A stretch of DNA of 64,000 nucleotides, from contig JASVEC010000002.1 of the NCBI GenBank assembly GCA_030770535.1, positions 1,674,001-1,738,000 of the forward strand, read 5' to 3'. A model generated the notes under the pieces. It was given only the letters and a program-made list of their open reading frames with translations. It made no database searches and was not told the origin of the DNA. Shown here piece after piece: positions 25,855 through 35,654 of this stretch; the first letter of the stretch is position 1, and every line of letters begins with the position of its first letter. A program made the position numbers and the translations under genes. The DNA is from Batkoa obscura. Lineage: Eukaryota > Entomophthoromycota > Entomophthoromycetes > Entomophthorales > Batkoaceae.

Positions 25855-27228
25855 ATGAGTTCAAAATTTGACACTTTACCAGATATATTGTTGGAAGAGA
25901 TATTCAAATTAATCAGCCCAATAAAATTATTTGAATATCGTTTATTGAATAAAACTTTATATAGAGTCATCAATCATAGTATTGAGTATAACTTAATTCA
26001 CTCAGTTTATAGTAATACATATGAAAATTATCAGCAAGCATTTATCAAAGAAAAAGGATCAATGGTAAGCCATTTAAACTTAAATGAAGACAACATTGAG
26101 TTAATTAATTATTGTCTAAATGCACGTTCAATAACTTTTGTTAATAATCATACCAATAATCTTGAAATTGGCAGATTAACAGTGGGTCTCCCATATTTAA
26201 AATCAATTGCTATACTAATTTTCGAAGACAATCAACTATGTTTGAACCTTTTTGAGTCTTACTTACTACAAATTGAAACCTTTACAATCAGCTATTATAA
26301 AGGAAGTATCGAAACTCTAATTGGGTACTTGAGTCCATTAAATTTGAAGCGTATTAAGCTATATAATTATTATTGTAGGAGTATTGTAGGATTAGATCAG
26401 CTTAAAGTAAAGTTTGGTAATTTAAAATTATTAAAAATATCAGGTTACATTCATTGTGTATCTAGTAATAGTAACCCCAACATTAATTTTAATCAAGACT
26501 TGAATCTAGTATTGAAATGTAATTTAGATCCTGATTTCAATATTAGTTGTTTTGGTGATTTGAAGGTATTAAAAAGCGCAAAGTTAATTACTTACACTTC
26601 CAAAATAAACGAGTGTAATTTTGAAGCAATCAAGCATAGCAATATCCATACTTTAAGTTTAGGTGAATCGGATATATTAAGTAAAAAGGATTTTACAGCA
26701 CTTTATACTCTGAAATCGATATATTATTACGATAAAGTATCAAAAGACATAATAAGATTACTTTCCTTAATGTTAAATGTCACTAGGGTTGTTTTTTATA
26801 GAGTAGATTTCAGCAATGATAAATTTATACTTAATGAATTTGGCCTTAACAATAGTAAGCTAAGTAATAGTGAATACTATAAACAGCCAGTCAATCAAAC
26901 TAACTTAATTCAGTGCAAGTCGATTACAAAAATAAAAATTCAGTTTCTTACCTCTTCGCTTCAAAATTTATTTTATTTCCTTGTGTTGTTTCCAAATGTT
27001 AATAAACTTAGGATAAGTGATGATTTTCAAATTTTAGAAATTGGAGAAGAAATTAGAGATAAGCCCAATAAACCTTTATATTTCACATTTCGCGACTATC
27101 TTGGCTATTTACCACATAACGTTGAGCTTTTTTATAGTAGATTAAATTCAATAGCAATGCTGACTTGGTTTAATCTTGATACTGTTGATGAAGGGATAGA
27201 GCCGTATCGAGGTAATAAATATGATTAA
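25855..27228 (+). CDS. F-box protein
   Basis: Single-exon, 457-residue protein. Residues about 8-45 (TLPDILLEEIFKLI, then LFEYRLLNKTLYRVI) match the F-box pattern LPxxIxxxIxxxL...L...N..., which binds Skp1 in SCF ubiquitin ligases. The rest is a series of strand/helix-like leucine-rich segments (LKSIAILIF, LKLLKISGY, LKVLKSAKLI, VNKLRISDD) spaced about 25-30 residues apart, like the irregular leucine-rich repeats of many fungal F-box proteins. The substrate is unknown. The ATG at 25855 directly precedes the F-box. Such genes often expand in fungi; no second copy lies in this window. Confidence 0.82.
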   Translation: MSSKFDTLPDILLEEIFKLISPIKLFEYRLLNKTLYRVINHSIEYNLIHSVYSNTYENYQQAFIKEKGSMVSHLNLNEDNIELINYCLNARSITFVNNHTNNLEIGRLTVGLPYLKSIAILIFEDNQLCLNLFESYLLQIETFTISYYKGSIETLIGYLSPLNLKRIKLYNYYCRSIVGLDQLKVKFGNLKLLKISGYIHCVSSNSNPNINFNQDLNLVLKCNLDPDFNISCFGDLKVLKSAKLITYTSKINECNFEAIKHSNIHTLSLGESDILSKKDFTALYTLKSIYYYDKVSKDIIRLLSLMLNVTRVVFYRVDFSNDKFILNEFGLNNSKLSNSEYYKQPVNQTNLIQCKSITKIKIQFLTSSLQNLFYFLVLFPNVNKLRISDDFQILEIGEEIRDKPNKPLYFTFRDYLGYLPHNVELFYSRLNSIAMLTWFNLDTVDEGIEPYRGNKYD

Positions 27229-28533
27229 TCGATTCGTTTCTAATAAAAAATTTATAGGAGAAGAAAAGGAAAAGACTGATGGCGTATTCTCTCATTTTTT
27301 TAATATTTTATACCAAATGGTTATGCAATGTTTTAATCAATAATTTAATTCTTACAATATAATATTGAAATATCATCTTTATAAAGTTATAACATTACAT
27401 TTAGATGAATATCATTTGTTTTAAATTTTTAATGAATTAAAAAGCTTAATTCATCTTTTATCCAAATAAAAAGTTAATCCTTTTTATGAAAAGTAAATTA
27501 TATATGGTTTATAGCAATTAAAGTATTTTAATTTTAATTTCTTTTATTTCTTTTTAATTTCCCTAATTTTTAATCTCAAGGAATTGATCAGCTTATTCAA
27601 AAAAAACAGCCTTTATTTTCTCGATATTTTGCTTAAAATTTACCTTTTTCAAAAAAAAATTAAAAGCGTTAATGGGCACTCTAGTGCTTTATTGTTGTTA
27701 GTAAATTGAAAGTACAAGAAACTGAACAGCGGAAGCTACAATTTGTTTTTTTAATAGAAATTCGGAAAAAAGTTAAGCCTTGGGTTTAAACTTATCCTTA
27801 TTAATATTTCAAATATTAATAAAAGTTCATAAAAACCTAAATCTCTAAAAATAAGAAATATTTGTATCCATTCAATCATCTTTTAATAAGCTTCCACTAC
27901 TTACTAATATTTTCTATACTCAGCTCATGTACTGATATCCTAAATAGTCTAATATGATTATTATATAAAATCTATTTAATAATATCATGTTTAATTAAAT
28001 GATTATAAGATCCCCAATTTTACTTCATGTTTTTAAAAGTTTCTTGTTTCAAATATGGAAGTTCTATTTTTATCTTAAGGCAATATATATGGTATATAGG
28101 ATTTCTAACTATGTATAAATTAGCTTTATAGCGTAACTATTGACTAAACTTATAATATTAAAGCTTTAAAACTAGTATGTCAGGTAGAGTGCTCGCTTTT
28201 GAAACAGGAACTCGAATTTTAATCAAGGACAGTTTAATATTATTTAGTGGTTCAATTACTGTGAATTAATATTTGATAAATCGAAAGACTGGTATTTTTA
28301 TAACTATAAGAAAAGTTAGCGGGTTTGAATTAATTTAAATATATTAGATTAATTATAGAGATGTTAAAAAATGTAGAAAGAAAATAATAAGTAAGGTACA
28401 AAAAGGGTGTTAAATAAACAACAAAGAATAAAGTAATATATTTACCTCCAAACATAATGAATGTTAATAAACTATTTTTAGTTTGCAATAGTAAATGAAA
28501 ATAGTTAGTAAGGTGCATCACGTTACCTAAAAA
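27229..28533. other. Intergenic upstream of the secreted-protein cluster
   Basis: AT-rich, with no MITE and no credible coding frame. A short minus-strand frame at 28330-28578 overlaps the promoter of the next gene and is disregarded. Confidence 0.45.
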
Positions 28534-28534
28534 A

Positions 28535-28694
28535 TATATAAACAATCGAACAGGAAAGCTTTGATATATCAAATTCAAATAGTTATAGATTTATCTCCGG
28601 GCGAGTTAAATTAAAACATACATTTTAATATAAGAGGCATCAGCGATACTTTTAATTAGATTAATTACAAACATAAACTCCATCTTAACTCAAT
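28535..28694 (+). promoter_or_regulatory. TATA box and leader of secreted gene 1
   Basis: TATATAAA at 28535-28542 lies about 150 bp before the ATG. The leader contains CTCCGG followed by GCGAGT at 28601, the counterpart of the CTCCAG/GTGAGT element in the paralogues. The acceptor-equivalent site next to the ATG reads AACTCAATATG instead of TAGTCAATATG, so this gene may use a different acceptor or not splice its leader. Confidence 0.6.
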
Positions 28695-29810
28695 ATGAAA
28701 TTAGCCAACATTTTAACCACCTTTATTGTCACTATGGCCGCCATTGAAGCTATGCCAGTAGAACGTCGTACTTTTGGTTTACTTAATGAGTTTAATGTTT
28801 TGAAGAATGTCCTTGGTGGTTATAAGAAACCAACTGGAACTCCTAAAAACGACTCTCATAATGATAGTCACAATAACAGCAATACTAATAATAGTAATAA
28901 TACCACTAATAATAACAATAAAACTACTAATAATAGTAACAATACCACTAATAACAATAAGAACACTACTAATAACAATAACAACACTACTAACAACAAT
29001 AGTAACACTACTAATAATAATAACAATGTTACTAATAACAATAACAATGTTGTCAATAACCGTAATGATGTTGTAAACAACAATACTAATGTTGTTAATA
29101 ATCGTAACAGTGTCACTAACAACAATAGCAATACTATTAATAATAGTAACTCTGTAACTAACAACAATAGCAATACCATCAACAATAACAATAGTGTAAA
29201 TAATAACAACGTTAATAACGTAAACACCTCAAACACCTCGAACAATACTAACACTAACAATATTACCAACAACTCTTCTAACAACAACACTAACAACTCC
29301 TCTAACAACAACACTAACAACTCCTCTAACAATAACACTAACAACTCCTCTAACAACAGCACTAACAACTCCTCTAACAATAGCACTAACAACTCCTCTA
29401 ACAATAACACTAACAACTCCTCTAACAACTCCTCGAATAATAACTCTTCTAACAACTCTTCTAACAACTCTTCTAACAACTCTTCTAACAACTCTTCTAA
29501 CAACTCTTCTAACAACTCTTCTAATAGTACCTCTAAAGACTCATCCTCTAACAACTCTTCTAACAATACCTCGAACAGCTCTTCTAACGACTCTTCTACC
29601 AAGAACTCTAATGACAGCTCTTCTAGTAATAACTCCTCCAACTCCTCCAATAGCTCCTCTAGCTCAAGCGAGTCTTCTAACAGCTCTTCTAAGAACTCCT
29701 CTAGCTCTTCTAAGAACTCCTCTAGTTCAAGCGAAACTAGCAGCACTTCAATGGATGGAGATGCAGTTAAAAATGGGCGTAAGGTTTATTCATTTGACGA
29801 CATGAATTAG
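28695..29810 (+). CDS. Secreted Asn/Ser-rich family protein 1
   Basis: A 371-residue predicted secreted protein, not recognised as a known family. Residues 1-19 are a signal peptide ending AIEA. MPVERR then gives a dibasic (Kex2-type) site, followed by the family core TFGLLNEFNVLKNVLGGY and a Lys-Lys pair. From about residue 50 the chain is Asn/Thr-rich, grading to Asn/Ser and then Ser-rich, with dozens of N-x-S/T sequons that predict very heavy N- and O-glycosylation. The nucleotide tract contains 24-bp units (29271-29430, encoding NNSSNNNT) and 12-bp units (29433-29522, encoding SSNN). The C-terminus (SFDDMN) differs from the paralogues at 40279, 49961 and 53518. Possible roles are a cell-surface or matrix protein or a peptide precursor. 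The gene is certain as an open frame; its function is unknown. Confidence 0.85.
   Translation: MKLANILTTFIVTMAAIEAMPVERRTFGLLNEFNVLKNVLGGYKKPTGTPKNDSHNDSHNNSNTNNSNNTTNNNNKTTNNSNNTTNNNKNTTNNNNNTTNNNSNTTNNNNNVTNNNNNVVNNRNDVVNNNTNVVNNRNSVTNNNSNTINNSNSVTNNNSNTINNNNSVNNNNVNNVNTSNTSNNTNTNNITNNSSNNNTNNSSNNNTNNSSNNNTNNSSNNSTNNSSNNSTNNSSNNNTNNSSNNSSNNNSSNNSSNNSSNNSSNNSSNNSSNNSSNSTSKDSSSNNSSNNTSNSSSNDSSTKNSNDSSSSNNSSNSSNSSSSSSESSNSSSKNSSSSSKNSSSSSETSSTSMDGDAVKNGRKVYSFDDMN
29271..29522. repeat. Coding minisatellite (24-bp and 12-bp units)
   Basis: About six to seven 24-bp units (AACAACTCCTCTAACAACAA type) are followed by about eight to nine 12-bp TCTTCTAACAAC units, all in frame inside secreted gene 1. 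Unit sequence is almost invariant, which implies recent slippage or recombination. Confidence 0.85.
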
Positions 29811-30950
29811 TCAAAGTTGAAAGAAAGATTAGCTTCATAAAACGAATTTATAATATTTCGAAATAAATATAGTATTAAGAACATTTTTATACTTTTTATA
29901 TTTAGCTATATTTTTACTTTTTTAATATATTTTTAAAAGGTAATGCTACTTTATTAGCTAAAATTAATAGCATCAAAAAACATAAATACTTGGTAAACCG
30001 TAAAAGGTTAATGGCATCGAGTTTTGTTTGTGGTAAAATAAGGTAAATCCATTAAAGCTTTTATGGCGAATGGAAATGGATGAGAGTCGCCTCATAAATA
30101 AGATCTAAAGTAACAAGTCTAAACCCACTTTTGTCGATTTAGTAATAACTTTAAGCTGGGGTACTTACAGATTTATATTTGCTTAGATTTATAGGATGTT
30201 TTTTGGACTAAAGCATATTTTTAAAAAAGCAGCTTGTTGCTTGTTATAAACTCAATAGGAGTTTCTTTAGATAAATTTATAGCTTTTTAATAGGTCCATG
30301 ATGATAGTAATAGCTCTTTCTAGTTTTTTTCAACGGCTAAAGCTATTTTGGCACTACATCATCTTTATTTTTTAAGCTAAAGCAATCTTATAAAAATATT
30401 GTAAAACTTATACTAATGCTAATATAATTGAAACTATTAGTCTCAAAGCGGACTCTTTAATTTGATAGTGTTATTTATAGGAGATAACTATCCAAATGAA
30501 CTAATATTTACATAGACTGTATTGAAGTTCAAATTCTTGTTCCAGGGATTCACAATTGGATAATTGAATGGGAATCTTTATTGGCAGTGATCAAACTATA
30601 AAATCGAAGTTGCTTATAAATATTACAAATAATATAGTTAACGTGATAATTCGTTTAATTTATTCTTTAAACTACCAAATGAGGCAAAAATTATAGAAAA
30701 TAATATAATGTGAGATCAACTATTTAACCACATAAAAATTTAAAAACTAAATTAAAATAAAACAGAGCTATTATTCAAAACTATCTTTTAAACATAATAA
30801 ATATTTAAAAATAGAATGATAAGGTTAAAAATAACAAATAAAAGGAACTGTTACCACAAAAAACGAATTGACACATGCTACTTATCAATTAATTATAAAA
30901 GCAATGGGTTTATAATGCTATGATTGCTATATCCAATATACATAGGAAGA
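29811..30950. other. Intergenic between secreted genes 1 and 2
   Basis: AT-rich spacer. The distal part, about 30838-30895, holds a GGAACTGTTACCACA block that is repeated upstream of secreted gene 3. No MITE was seen. Confidence 0.45.
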
Positions 30951-31059
30951 TATAAATACCCAAAGTTAGTAAGAAAGACCAAAAACATAATCATCTTATT
31001 TCCTCCAGGTGAGAAAGTAATAAACTCGTGAATAATAGTAAATCAATTTAAAGGTCAAA
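30838..31059 (+). promoter_or_regulatory. Promoter and leader of secreted gene 2
   Basis: A conserved block GGAACTGTTACCACA at about 30843 continues AAAACGAATTGACAC and TGCTACTTATC, and recurs upstream of gene 3. TATAAATA follows at 30951-30958. The leader has CTCCAG/GTGAG with the GT at 31019, as in the paralogues, although the nearest AG (31052-31053) would give an intron of only 35 nt. Confidence 0.65.
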
Positions 31060-32175
31060 ATGAAAACAGTCCAAACTATCACTTCCTTAGTTTTGTTAAG
31101 TATAATATCCGGCGCTTCAGTGGAGCGTCGTAATTTTGGAATTTTCAATGAATTTGATGTTTTTAAAAATATTTTTGGTGGACATAAAGAAGCACCTAAA
31201 TATAATGATAACAAAGGAAAGTATGGAAAAAACAGCTACAACCGTAGTACTAAAAACTATAACTATAGTACTATCGATAATAATCATAGTACTACCGTAA
31301 AATCTAGTACCCTAGTAATTTCTCCAAGTTCTACTCCAAGTCCTGTAACTACTCCAGCTCATACTGGTCCTGCTTCTTCTTCAGTCGCATCTACTAAGCC
31401 AGGTACCCCAACTACCAGTGTCGATTCCCCTGGTAAATCTAGTACTTCAATTATTCCATCAAGTTCTACTCTCATTCCTGGAACTACTCCTACTACATCT
31501 AGTAATCCGACCACTAGTGTTGATTCGCCTGGAAAAAGCAGTACTCCAGTAACTTCATCAAGTTCCACTCCAAGTTCTGTAACTACTCCAGTCCAGACTG
31601 GCCCTGCTTCTTCTTCAGTCCCATCTACTAAGCCAGGTACCCCAACTACTAGTGTTGATTCGCCTAGTAAGTCTAGTACTCCAATTGTTCCATCAAGCTC
31701 TGCTCCAGTTTATGGAACTACTCCAGCTCATACTGGTCCTGCTTCTTCTTCAGTCGCATCTACTAAGCCAGGTACCCCAACTACCAGTGTCGATTCCCCT
31801 GGTAAATCTAGTACTTCAATTATTCCATCAAGTTCTACTCTCATTCCTGGAACTACTCCTACTACATCTAGTAATCCGACCACTAGTGTTGATTCGCCTG
31901 GAAAAAGCAGTACTCCAGTAACTTCATCAAGTTCCACTCCAAGTTCTGTAACTACTCCAGTCCAGACTGGCCCTGCTTCTTCTTCAGTCCCATCTACTAA
32001 GCCAGGTACCCCAACTACTAGTGTTGATTCACCTGGAAAAAGTAGTACTCCAGTAATTCCACCAAGTTCTACTCCAACTTCTGGAACTATACCTACTCAT
32101 ACCACTTCTATTTCTTCTTCAGTTCCATACACTAAGCCAAGTGGTCGCCCATATCATTACGGAAGATATTATTAA
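31060..32175 (+). CDS. Secreted Ser/Thr/Pro-rich (mucin-like) family protein 2
   Basis: A 371-residue secreted protein. The signal peptide is at about 1-19 (MKTVQTITSLVLLSIISGA), then SVERR and the family core NFGIFNEFDVFKNIFGGHK. This places it in the same family as gene 1 although the tail is entirely different. A short charged/Tyr-Asn segment (KYGKNSYNRSTKNYNYS) leads into a Ser/Thr/Pro-rich tail from residue about 85, the composition of O-mannosylated fungal surface proteins. The tail is built of PxTTSVDSPGKSSTP-type modules. It contains an exact 315-bp internal duplication (31347-31661 = 31716-32030, offset 369 bp, 123 residues). The C-terminus is GRPYHYGRYY, shared in pattern with gene 3 (YDRYGRYY). 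No GPI-type C-terminal hydrophobic tail is visible. Confidence 0.85.
   Translation: MKTVQTITSLVLLSIISGASVERRNFGIFNEFDVFKNIFGGHKEAPKYNDNKGKYGKNSYNRSTKNYNYSTIDNNHSTTVKSSTLVISPSSTPSPVTTPAHTGPASSSVASTKPGTPTTSVDSPGKSSTSIIPSSSTLIPGTTPTTSSNPTTSVDSPGKSSTPVTSSSSTPSSVTTPVQTGPASSSVPSTKPGTPTTSVDSPSKSSTPIVPSSSAPVYGTTPAHTGPASSSVASTKPGTPTTSVDSPGKSSTSIIPSSSTLIPGTTPTTSSNPTTSVDSPGKSSTPVTSSSSTPSSVTTPVQTGPASSSVPSTKPGTPTTSVDSPGKSSTPVIPPSSTPTSGTIPTHTTSISSSVPYTKPSGRPYHYGRYY
31347..32030. repeat. Exact 315-bp internal direct repeat
   Basis: Bases 31347-31661 are repeated without a difference at 31716-32030. The spacing of 369 bp keeps the reading frame. Smaller modules of the same type recur within each copy. Identity over 315 bp means a recent duplication or ongoing conversion. 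Confidence 0.92.
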
Positions 32176-33330
32176 ATAAATTTGTAACTATTATATTCTA
32201 TTAATTATAGATGATCCATGTTTTAAAAACTTTATTTGTTTTTTAAATTAAATTTAAAAATAAACAAACAAATATAGTCCTAACAAGGTTTAAAAAGACT
32301 TCAGTGCTTTTTAATACCTATTTACTTGCTCCCAGCTAACTTTTGTATTTAATAGTTAACAGAACACTTCGATGTGTTGCATTTTTAATATTTTTTAAAA
32401 AGAATAGCAATAATACTGATAATATAAGTTTAAAAATAGCTATATCATTTTTGACAGTACTAATATATCTGGGAGTGAGTTTCTGATATGTTGTTTCAAT
32501 TTTTTAAGATAACAAGTAAGCCCAAAATATTGTTTAAGCAAGGTAAATAATAGCATTTGTAGTCTTTCACTTTAAGCTAGTAAGTTCAAGTTTAACTAAA
32601 GCAGTTATAGTTTTGTATACTCGAATGTTAGTATCTCTGAAAAGTGTGGTTATAATGTACTAAAGGGGATGTTTTTTTTGATTTCATCACTTTTTGTATT
32701 TTTTAAGCGCTATCTGAGCAGAAAGGTTGTTAGTAAAATTCTTAAATAAAAAAATACATGCCCAAGTGCTAAACATGACAGAATATAACAGCTCATTATG
32801 ATAAAAGTTAAAAAAATCTAATTAGACATTTTATTTTAAAAAGGGTGTTATTGTACATATAGTGGAAGGAGAGCATATAACTAGACAGTGCTAGTTTTTC
32901 TCTTTTTTTGCCATCATTTGATGATTCAAAAAATGGAATACATTTATACTTTTTTGATCATCAAAACTTTACCTAGTTTAGGGTCAATAGTTTATATTTT
33001 CGATAACAATTAGTTATTTTTGCTAATTAAAACAATATTTACCACTTCTGAGAGTTTAGAAAAGTTTGAAGGGCTGTTTAGAGAGACACTAATTGAACTA
33101 AACAAACCCTTATTAATGCCAACCTAATTATAGAATGAAGTTGTTTACAGTATTATAAATAGTACGTAGATTTGTTAAATTCTTTTCTTGACAAAAATCG
33201 CTATATGAGGTAAAAATTAATAAAAAAAGTAATACCATGTAAGGTAAATTATTTAGCTAACCACAAAAATTAAAAATATATAGCTAAAAATAAAACTTTA
33301 TAAAAAAATATATTATAAAGTTAAAAATAA
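32176..33330. other. Intergenic between secreted genes 2 and 3
   Basis: Contains one MITE at 32662-32766. Otherwise AT-rich without a credible gene. Confidence 0.45.
32662..32766 (-). mobile_element. 105-bp MITE, GGGGATGT family
   Basis: Near full length in minus orientation: GGGGATGTTTTTTTTG on the left, the AAGCGCTATCTGAGC core, and ACATGCCC on the right. Flanking AAA/AAG gives a weak target duplication. Confidence 0.8.
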
Positions 33331-33337
33331 AAAAGAA

Positions 33338-33560
33338 GGGGAACTGTTACCACAGAAAACGAATTGATACGTGCTACTTATCGATTAAATTAGAAAAGTA
33401 ATGGAGTAATAGTATTACACCTACTATACTCATATCCATAAGAAGGTATAAAACAACTGAATGGAAGAAAAAAACCCAACAAACAATAATAATTTTATTT
33501 CCTCCTGGAGAGAAAATAATAAACTCATAAACAATATTGAATCAATTTGAAAATCAAAAA
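33338..33560 (+). promoter_or_regulatory. Promoter and leader of secreted gene 3
   Basis: The block GGAACTGTTACCACA at about 33341, with AAAACGAATTGATAC and TGCTACTTATC, is shared with gene 2. TATAAAA is at 33447-33453. The leader element here reads CTCCTGGAGAG, so the splice-donor-like GT seen in the paralogues is lost. Confidence 0.65.
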
Positions 33561-34412
33561 ATGAAAACAGTTCAAGTCATTCTCTCCTTAGTTTTGTTAA
33601 GTGTTGTAACCGGTGCTTCAGTGGAGCGTCGTACTTTTGGACTTTTCAATGAATTTAACATTCTAAAGAATATTTTAGGTGGCCATAAAGAAACACCTAA
33701 ATATAATGATCGAAAAGGGAAATATGGAAAAGACGATTACAATCGTAATGCTAAAAACAATAGCCATAACACTGTAAATAACAATAACAATATTACTAAT
33801 AACAATAACAATATTACTAATAACAATAATCACGTTATAAACAACAATAATAATACTATAAATAATAATAATAGCATTATTAATAACAATAATAACACTG
33901 TAAATAATAATAATAGTGTTGCTAACAATAACTATAATACCATAAATGGTAATCATAGTACAAATTTTCAATCAACATCTCACATAGTTACGTCTGAACC
34001 TAAAGCTACAACCACGCAAAACAACACTTCTAGTACGACAAATACCTCAGTTCAGTCTACTTCCGATCCAAAAGTATCTTCCTCATCTAAACCAAGTACC
34101 TTAACTACCAGCGTTGACCCACCTGGTAAAACTAGCACTTCAATTGTTCCATCAAGCCCTACGTCTATTCCTGGGACCACTCCAGCTCAAACTGATTCCA
34201 TCTCTTCTTCAGTTCCACCCAGTACCTCAACTACCAGTGTAGATTCGCCTTCAAAAACTAGTACTCAAATGGTTTCATCAAGTTCTACCCCAATTTCTGG
34301 GACCACTCCTACTCAAACTTCTTCTGTCTCCTCTTCAGTTATATACACTAAGCCAAATAGCTCAAGCATTCCACGCGGTTATTCTTATGATAGATATGGA
34401 AGATATTACTAA
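33561..34412 (+). CDS. Secreted Asn- then Ser/Thr-rich family protein 3
   Basis: A 283-residue secreted protein starting at the ATG of MKTVQVILSLVLL; an in-frame start 24 bp upstream would spoil the signal peptide. After the signal peptide come SVERR and the core TFGLFNEFNILKNILGGHK. A charged segment like that of gene 2 follows, then an Asn tract (about residues 75-140) of NNNNITNN-type units, and then a Ser/Thr/Pro tail with TTSVDPPGKTSTSIVPSS modules ending YDRYGRYY. It therefore combines the Asn tract of genes 1 and 4-6 with the mucin-like tail of gene 2, a natural intermediate that ties the two tail types into one family. Function unknown. Confidence 0.85.
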   Translation: MKTVQVILSLVLLSVVTGASVERRTFGLFNEFNILKNILGGHKETPKYNDRKGKYGKDDYNRNAKNNSHNTVNNNNNITNNNNNITNNNNHVINNNNNTINNNNSIINNNNNTVNNNNSVANNNYNTINGNHSTNFQSTSHIVTSEPKATTTQNNTSSTTNTSVQSTSDPKVSSSSKPSTLTTSVDPPGKTSTSIVPSSPTSIPGTTPAQTDSISSSVPPSTSTTSVDSPSKTSTQMVSSSSTPISGTTPTQTSSVSSSVIYTKPNSSSIPRGYSYDRYGRYY

Positions 34413-35100
34413 ATAAACTTATAAATGCTATATCCTGTTTGTTATCAATGACTTAGCTTTAAAAATATTTTAGGTTTTTTGCTTTTTAAATTAGATTTAC
34501 CAAACAGTGTGAGTAATTATAGCCTTGTTGAGGTTTGATGAATCTTCCAATGTTTTCAATGCCTTCTTTATTATTATTTTTGACTAATTTTGATTTTGTG
34601 ATTAACAAAACAAATGGATGGTGTGACTTATGTTTTTTAAAACCAAATATAAGAATGATAATAATATAAATAAAGGTTCAAAACCAGTTATGCTATTTTC
34701 GATGATACTATTATAAGTGTATTAAAATATGATTTTAATATATCGTTTTAATTTTAAAGGGTTACAGATGAGCCAAAAGTATTGTTTAAGAAAAATAAAT
34801 AATAGCATTTATTAGTCTTCTACTTTATCATAATAAGTTTAGCCTTATTAATATAGTAATAGCTTCATCTACTCCAGTATTGACATTGCTGACTAATAAG
34901 CTTACAATTTATTGTTTAAAAACGCTAAGCCTACAACCAATATAATTCAGTGTAGTAAAAATCAAAAAGTTTATTTTATATAAGGTTTAAGAATTTTTCT
35001 GAAATAAAATGTTTATTTAAAGGAGAGCCTTATAGTTAAATGGTACTAGTTTTTTCCCTTACTGTCATCTAATAGTTTAAAATGTAAAATATATTTCCAT

Positions 35101-35122
35101 ATATGGGGGGGGGTGTTTTTTT
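35101..35122 (-). mobile_element. MITE terminal fragment
   Basis: ATAT, a run of nine G, then TGTTTTTTT: the poly-T/GGGG terminus of the 105-bp MITE in minus orientation, cut short where the next copy begins. Confidence 0.6.
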
Positions 35123-35125
35123 AAT

Positions 35126-35230
35126 AATGGGGATGTATTTTTGTATTTAGGAATTTTACTAACAATTTTTCCATGTAAACAGCGCTTAAAAGATGGAAAA
35201 AGTAATGAAGCAAAAAAAGACATCCCCAAT
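35126..35230 (+). mobile_element. 105-bp MITE, GGGGATGT family
   Basis: Full-length copy from GGGGATGTATTTTTG to GACATCCCC, flanked by AAT on both sides. The AAT/AAT flanks are direct rather than inverted, so they belong to the target site and not to the element. Confidence 0.85.
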
Positions 35231-35279
35231 TTTACTAATAATCTTCTCTCCCAAATTACACTTAAAAAACATCACCATA
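35231..35279 (+). mobile_element. Internally deleted MITE remnant
   Basis: TTTTACTAATAATCTTCT and CAAATTACACTTAAAAAA match the MITE interior, ending ACATCACCATAT. It is a remnant wedged between two full copies. Confidence 0.55.
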
Positions 35280-35378
35280 TGAGAATGTATTTTTTTATAA
35301 GAATTTTACTAGCAATCTTTCCACTCAAATAGCGCTTAAAAAATGGAAGTAATGAAATCAAAAAAAACATCCCCATAT
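35277..35378 (+). mobile_element. 105-bp MITE, GGGGATGT family
   Basis: Full copy with a diverged left end (GAGAATGTATTTTTTT), the CAAATAGCGCTTAAAAAA core and an ACATCCCC right end, flanked by ATAT on each side. Confidence 0.8.
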
Positions 35379-35582
35379 AATAGTCAAAAGTTATTTATTT
35401 TTACTAATAGACCTACAAAAATAGAATGTTTTGAATTAAAAAACAATTTGATAAATTTATCTATAATTTGGTGCTAATAAATAAATATTTGGTACAAAGG
35501 GATATTTACATTGGATTGATAAATAAAAAATAGTTTAAATTTAAAAAGAATTTTTTTTGCGAAAGTTTAATGGTTTACCAGA

Positions 35583-35654
35583 TCTCGGGTAGTATAGTGG
35601 TGAGTATCCCCGCCTGTCACGCGGGAGACCGGGGTTCAATTCCCCGCTCGAGAG
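35583..35654 (+). tRNA. tRNA-Asp (anticodon GTC)
   Basis: The cloverleaf closes fully: acceptor TCTCGGG / CTCGAGA (one G-U), D arm TAGTATAGTGGTGAGTA, anticodon stem CCCGC-CTGTCAC-GCGGG with anticodon GTC, and T arm CGGGGTTCAATTCCCCG. There is no intron. Its local G+C richness stands out sharply. Confidence 0.97.

Larger units (their letters stand above)
34413..35582. other. Intergenic with stacked MITEs, then tRNA-Asp
   Basis: The first 700 bp are featureless. Bases 35101-35378 are an almost continuous stack of MITE copies, and tRNA-Asp begins at 35583. Confidence 0.5.

Noticed and set aside
28330-28578. 82-codon hydrophobic minus-strand frame
   Set aside because: It overlaps the TATA region of secreted gene 1 and is a typical AT-rich chance frame.
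28807-29076. Ile/Thr-rich plus-strand frames offset within the Asn tracts
   Set aside because: Frame-shifted reading of AAT/AAC/ACT repeats. The signal-peptide frame is the conserved one across all six genes.
28868-29746. Long minus-strand frame rich in Leu and Glu over secreted gene 1, and similar antisense frames over genes 4, 5 and 6
   Set aside because: These are forced by the Asn/Ser/Thr codon repeats on the coding strand: AAC, AAT and TCT read in reverse give Leu, Val, Glu and Ile with no stops. There is no promoter or independent conservation.
33537-33560. Earlier in-frame start for secreted gene 3
   Set aside because: It would place a polar segment (NQFENQK) before the signal peptide, and the homologous start in gene 2 corresponds to 33561.
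34413-35100. Possible LTR or other retroelement remnants in the accessory region
   Set aside because: I found no long terminal repeats and no reverse-transcriptase, integrase, capsid or envelope motifs in any frame of the window.
35141-35332. 63-codon frame before tRNA-Asp
   Set aside because: It lies wholly within the stacked MITE copies.
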